This document shows positions 39,973-40,677 of a DNA stretch of 40,677 nucleotides, piece after piece (the stretch's first letter is position 1; each line of letters begins with the position of its first letter). Source of the stretch: JARKQH01 sp964631605 (GTDB lineage: Bacteria; Verrucomicrobiota; Verrucomicrobiia; Limisphaerales; UBA8199); NCBI GenBank assembly GCA_964631605.1, contig CAZVYG010000044.1:1-40677 (forward strand), read 5' to 3'. The notes beneath the pieces were generated by a model. It had not been told where the DNA came from, searched no databases, and saw only the letters and a program-made list of their open reading frames with translations. The translations under genes were made by a program, and so were the position numbers.

Positions 39973-39987
39973 TTATGCAAAGCATAA
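39973..39987. promoter_or_regulatory. Inverted repeat upstream of the sigma-54 activator gene
   Basis: TTATGC - AAA - GCATAA, a perfect 6-bp inverted repeat 42 bp before the activator start. TTATGC on the minus strand could also act as a -10-like box (TTTTCA 16 bases upstream). A role as operator is possible but unproven. Confidence 0.35.
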
Positions 39988-40092
39988 CATCACCGAATGG
40001 AAATGAAAAGGGACACAAGGCAGTAATTCGCAAAACTAAAACCCCCACCCTTCGCGTTGCCAACCCCCAAATGGTCAAAGACGATGCCCCCC

Positions 40093-40109
40093 GCGCTCCC
40101 GGGGAGCGC
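40093..40109. terminator. Hairpin after the GIY-YIG gene
   Basis: A perfect 7-bp stem GCGCTCC / GGAGCGC with loop CGG, 71 bp downstream of the GIY-YIG stop, preceded in transcription direction by another GC hairpin (CGCCG-CTCGG-CGGCG, 40127-40141). No T-run follows. Confidence 0.4.
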
Positions 40110-40179
40110 AAACCGTTCCTTCAACCCGCCGCTCGGCGGCGCTCCGCACTCGCATCCTCGGGCTCGGTCGGCCTTCCGG

Positions 40180-40611
40180 TCAGCTTTCCGTCTGCTCATT
40201 GCATACCGGCCGCCAGAGGGTGATGAGGTCATGTTCCTCCGTGCAGCGGGCCGCCTGGCCCGCGGCGGAGAAGTGAACATGAATGTGTGTGGCGCCATGC
40301 TCGATGGCATCCTGCAGCTTCTCATGACCCTCCAGGCGCTGATGCATATCCCGCGTCTGAGCGACGTAAAGCGGAACCCACTGCCCGTCCTCGGATTGTT
40401 TGCAATAAATGTAATTTCCCGGCAGGGGCGGAAACTCGGTGTCCAACTCATACACCGTGTATTGATACTCGGCTCCCGAGTGCCCCGGCCAATTGACGAG
40501 GAACGAAGGCGTGGTTTCCTGCGGCTGGCGACGGCCCAATAATTTGCTTATCAAGCTCACCGTAAACACAACAAAGCATGGCGCCGGCGATTTGTCAAGG
40601 CAACGCCGCAT
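40180..40611 (-). CDS. GIY-YIG nuclease-like protein with degenerate motif
   Basis: Up to 143 residues. The fold elements are visible but altered: G-N-Y-I-Y and L-Y-V-A-Q-T replace G-I-Y and Y-I-G-x-T, followed by R-L-x-x-H, G-A-T-H-I-H-V-H, E-E-H-D-L-I and P-V-C-N, matching the positions of the family Arg, Glu and Asn. Nuclease activity is possible but uncertain; many stand-alone bacterial members are of unknown role. Start choices are ATG at 40611 or GTG at 40560 (M-S-L-I-S-K-L-L-G). A TTGACA lies between them (40592-40587), which as a -35 box would favour the GTG start. It precedes the sigma-54 activator gene on the same strand with a 248-bp gap that carries hairpins. Confidence 0.75.
   Translation of the reverse strand: MRRCLDKSPAPCFVVFTVSLISKLLGRRQPQETTPSFLVNWPGHSGAEYQYTVYELDTEFPPLPGNYIYCKQSEDGQWVPLYVAQTRDMHQRLEGHEKLQDAIEHGATHIHVHFSAAGQAARCTEEHDLITLWRPVCNEQTES
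40570..40592 (-). promoter_or_regulatory. Possible promoter for the GIY-YIG gene
   Basis: TTGACA, a perfect -35 consensus on the minus strand, stands 27 bp upstream of the alternative GTG start (40560). The -10 region at the right distance (TTTGTT) is poor, so the call rests mainly on the -35. Confidence 0.25.
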
Positions 40612-40677
40612 TGGCAGGTCGGTCCCCCAATCATTAGCGAGTAGCGTGGGCGGCTCTCGGCGCGGAGATGTGGACCG

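Overview
The window reads as one scaffold from a GC-rich, Gram-negative bacterium, most likely a Verrucomicrobiota member of the Limisphaerales/Pedosphaera type (inference, no marker-gene search possible). The basis is a very large secreted protein built of CARDB, Calx-beta, PPC and He_PIG-like modules, a pseudopilin-like protein with a prepilin leader, recurrent C-terminal modules ending in F-R-L or Y-R-A, a MoxR/Bat cluster with a DUF4381 protein, and apolipoprotein N-acyltransferase, which implies a lipoprotein-bearing outer envelope. A run of 10 N inside moxR shows that it is a scaffolded draft or metagenome assembly.

Layout. Bases 2-11566 (+) hold the 3' part of a giant surface or secreted protein (over 3,850 residues, 5' end outside the window), followed by an orphan CoA-dehydratase activator (11628-12464, +). 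From 19989 down to 12507 (-) runs moxR - DUF58 - DUF4381 - BatA-like VWA - VWA/TPR fusion - lnt, with ATGA overlaps between several genes. In it the DUF4381 gene carries two in-frame TAA codons. Next on the minus strand are a glucokinase-regulator/MurQ-like double SIS protein, RNA 2',3'-cyclic phosphodiesterase (thpR), an aldo/keto reductase, a pseudopilin-like protein, a secreted protein, a YifB/ComM-type AAA ATPase with its terminator, a phosphoribosyltransferase and UMP kinase (pyrH). An MBOAT acyltransferase and an SGNH-like partner form a two-gene unit (31692-29008). rpsO-pnp (34690-31762) has a long leader hairpin before pnp and a near-perfect terminator after it. The right end holds a secreted DUF-type protein, an HD phosphohydrolase (+), an OsmC protein, a GAF-PAS sigma-54 activator (-) and a degenerate GIY-YIG protein.

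How genes work together. The MoxR/Bat set is a chaperone-like AAA ATPase with membrane VWA proteins acting at the envelope, and lnt at its end adds lipoprotein maturation. The MBOAT/SGNH pair looks like an O-acyl transfer module for a surface polysaccharide. The sigma-54 activator, a palindromic AATTCG-rich block, a -24/-12-like element and osmC lie in one line on the same strand and could form a self-contained stress-response circuit. rpsO-pnp is the classic ribosome/RNA-decay pair with visible candidates for post-transcriptional control.

No rRNA, tRNA, CRISPR array, insertion sequence or phage gene was seen. No stretch above 300 bases lacks a gene. The most noteworthy items are the giant mosaic protein with its glycine/cysteine cassette, the interrupted DUF4381 gene, the GCKR-like protein lacking a MurQ catalytic glutamate, and the activator-to-osmC regulatory block.
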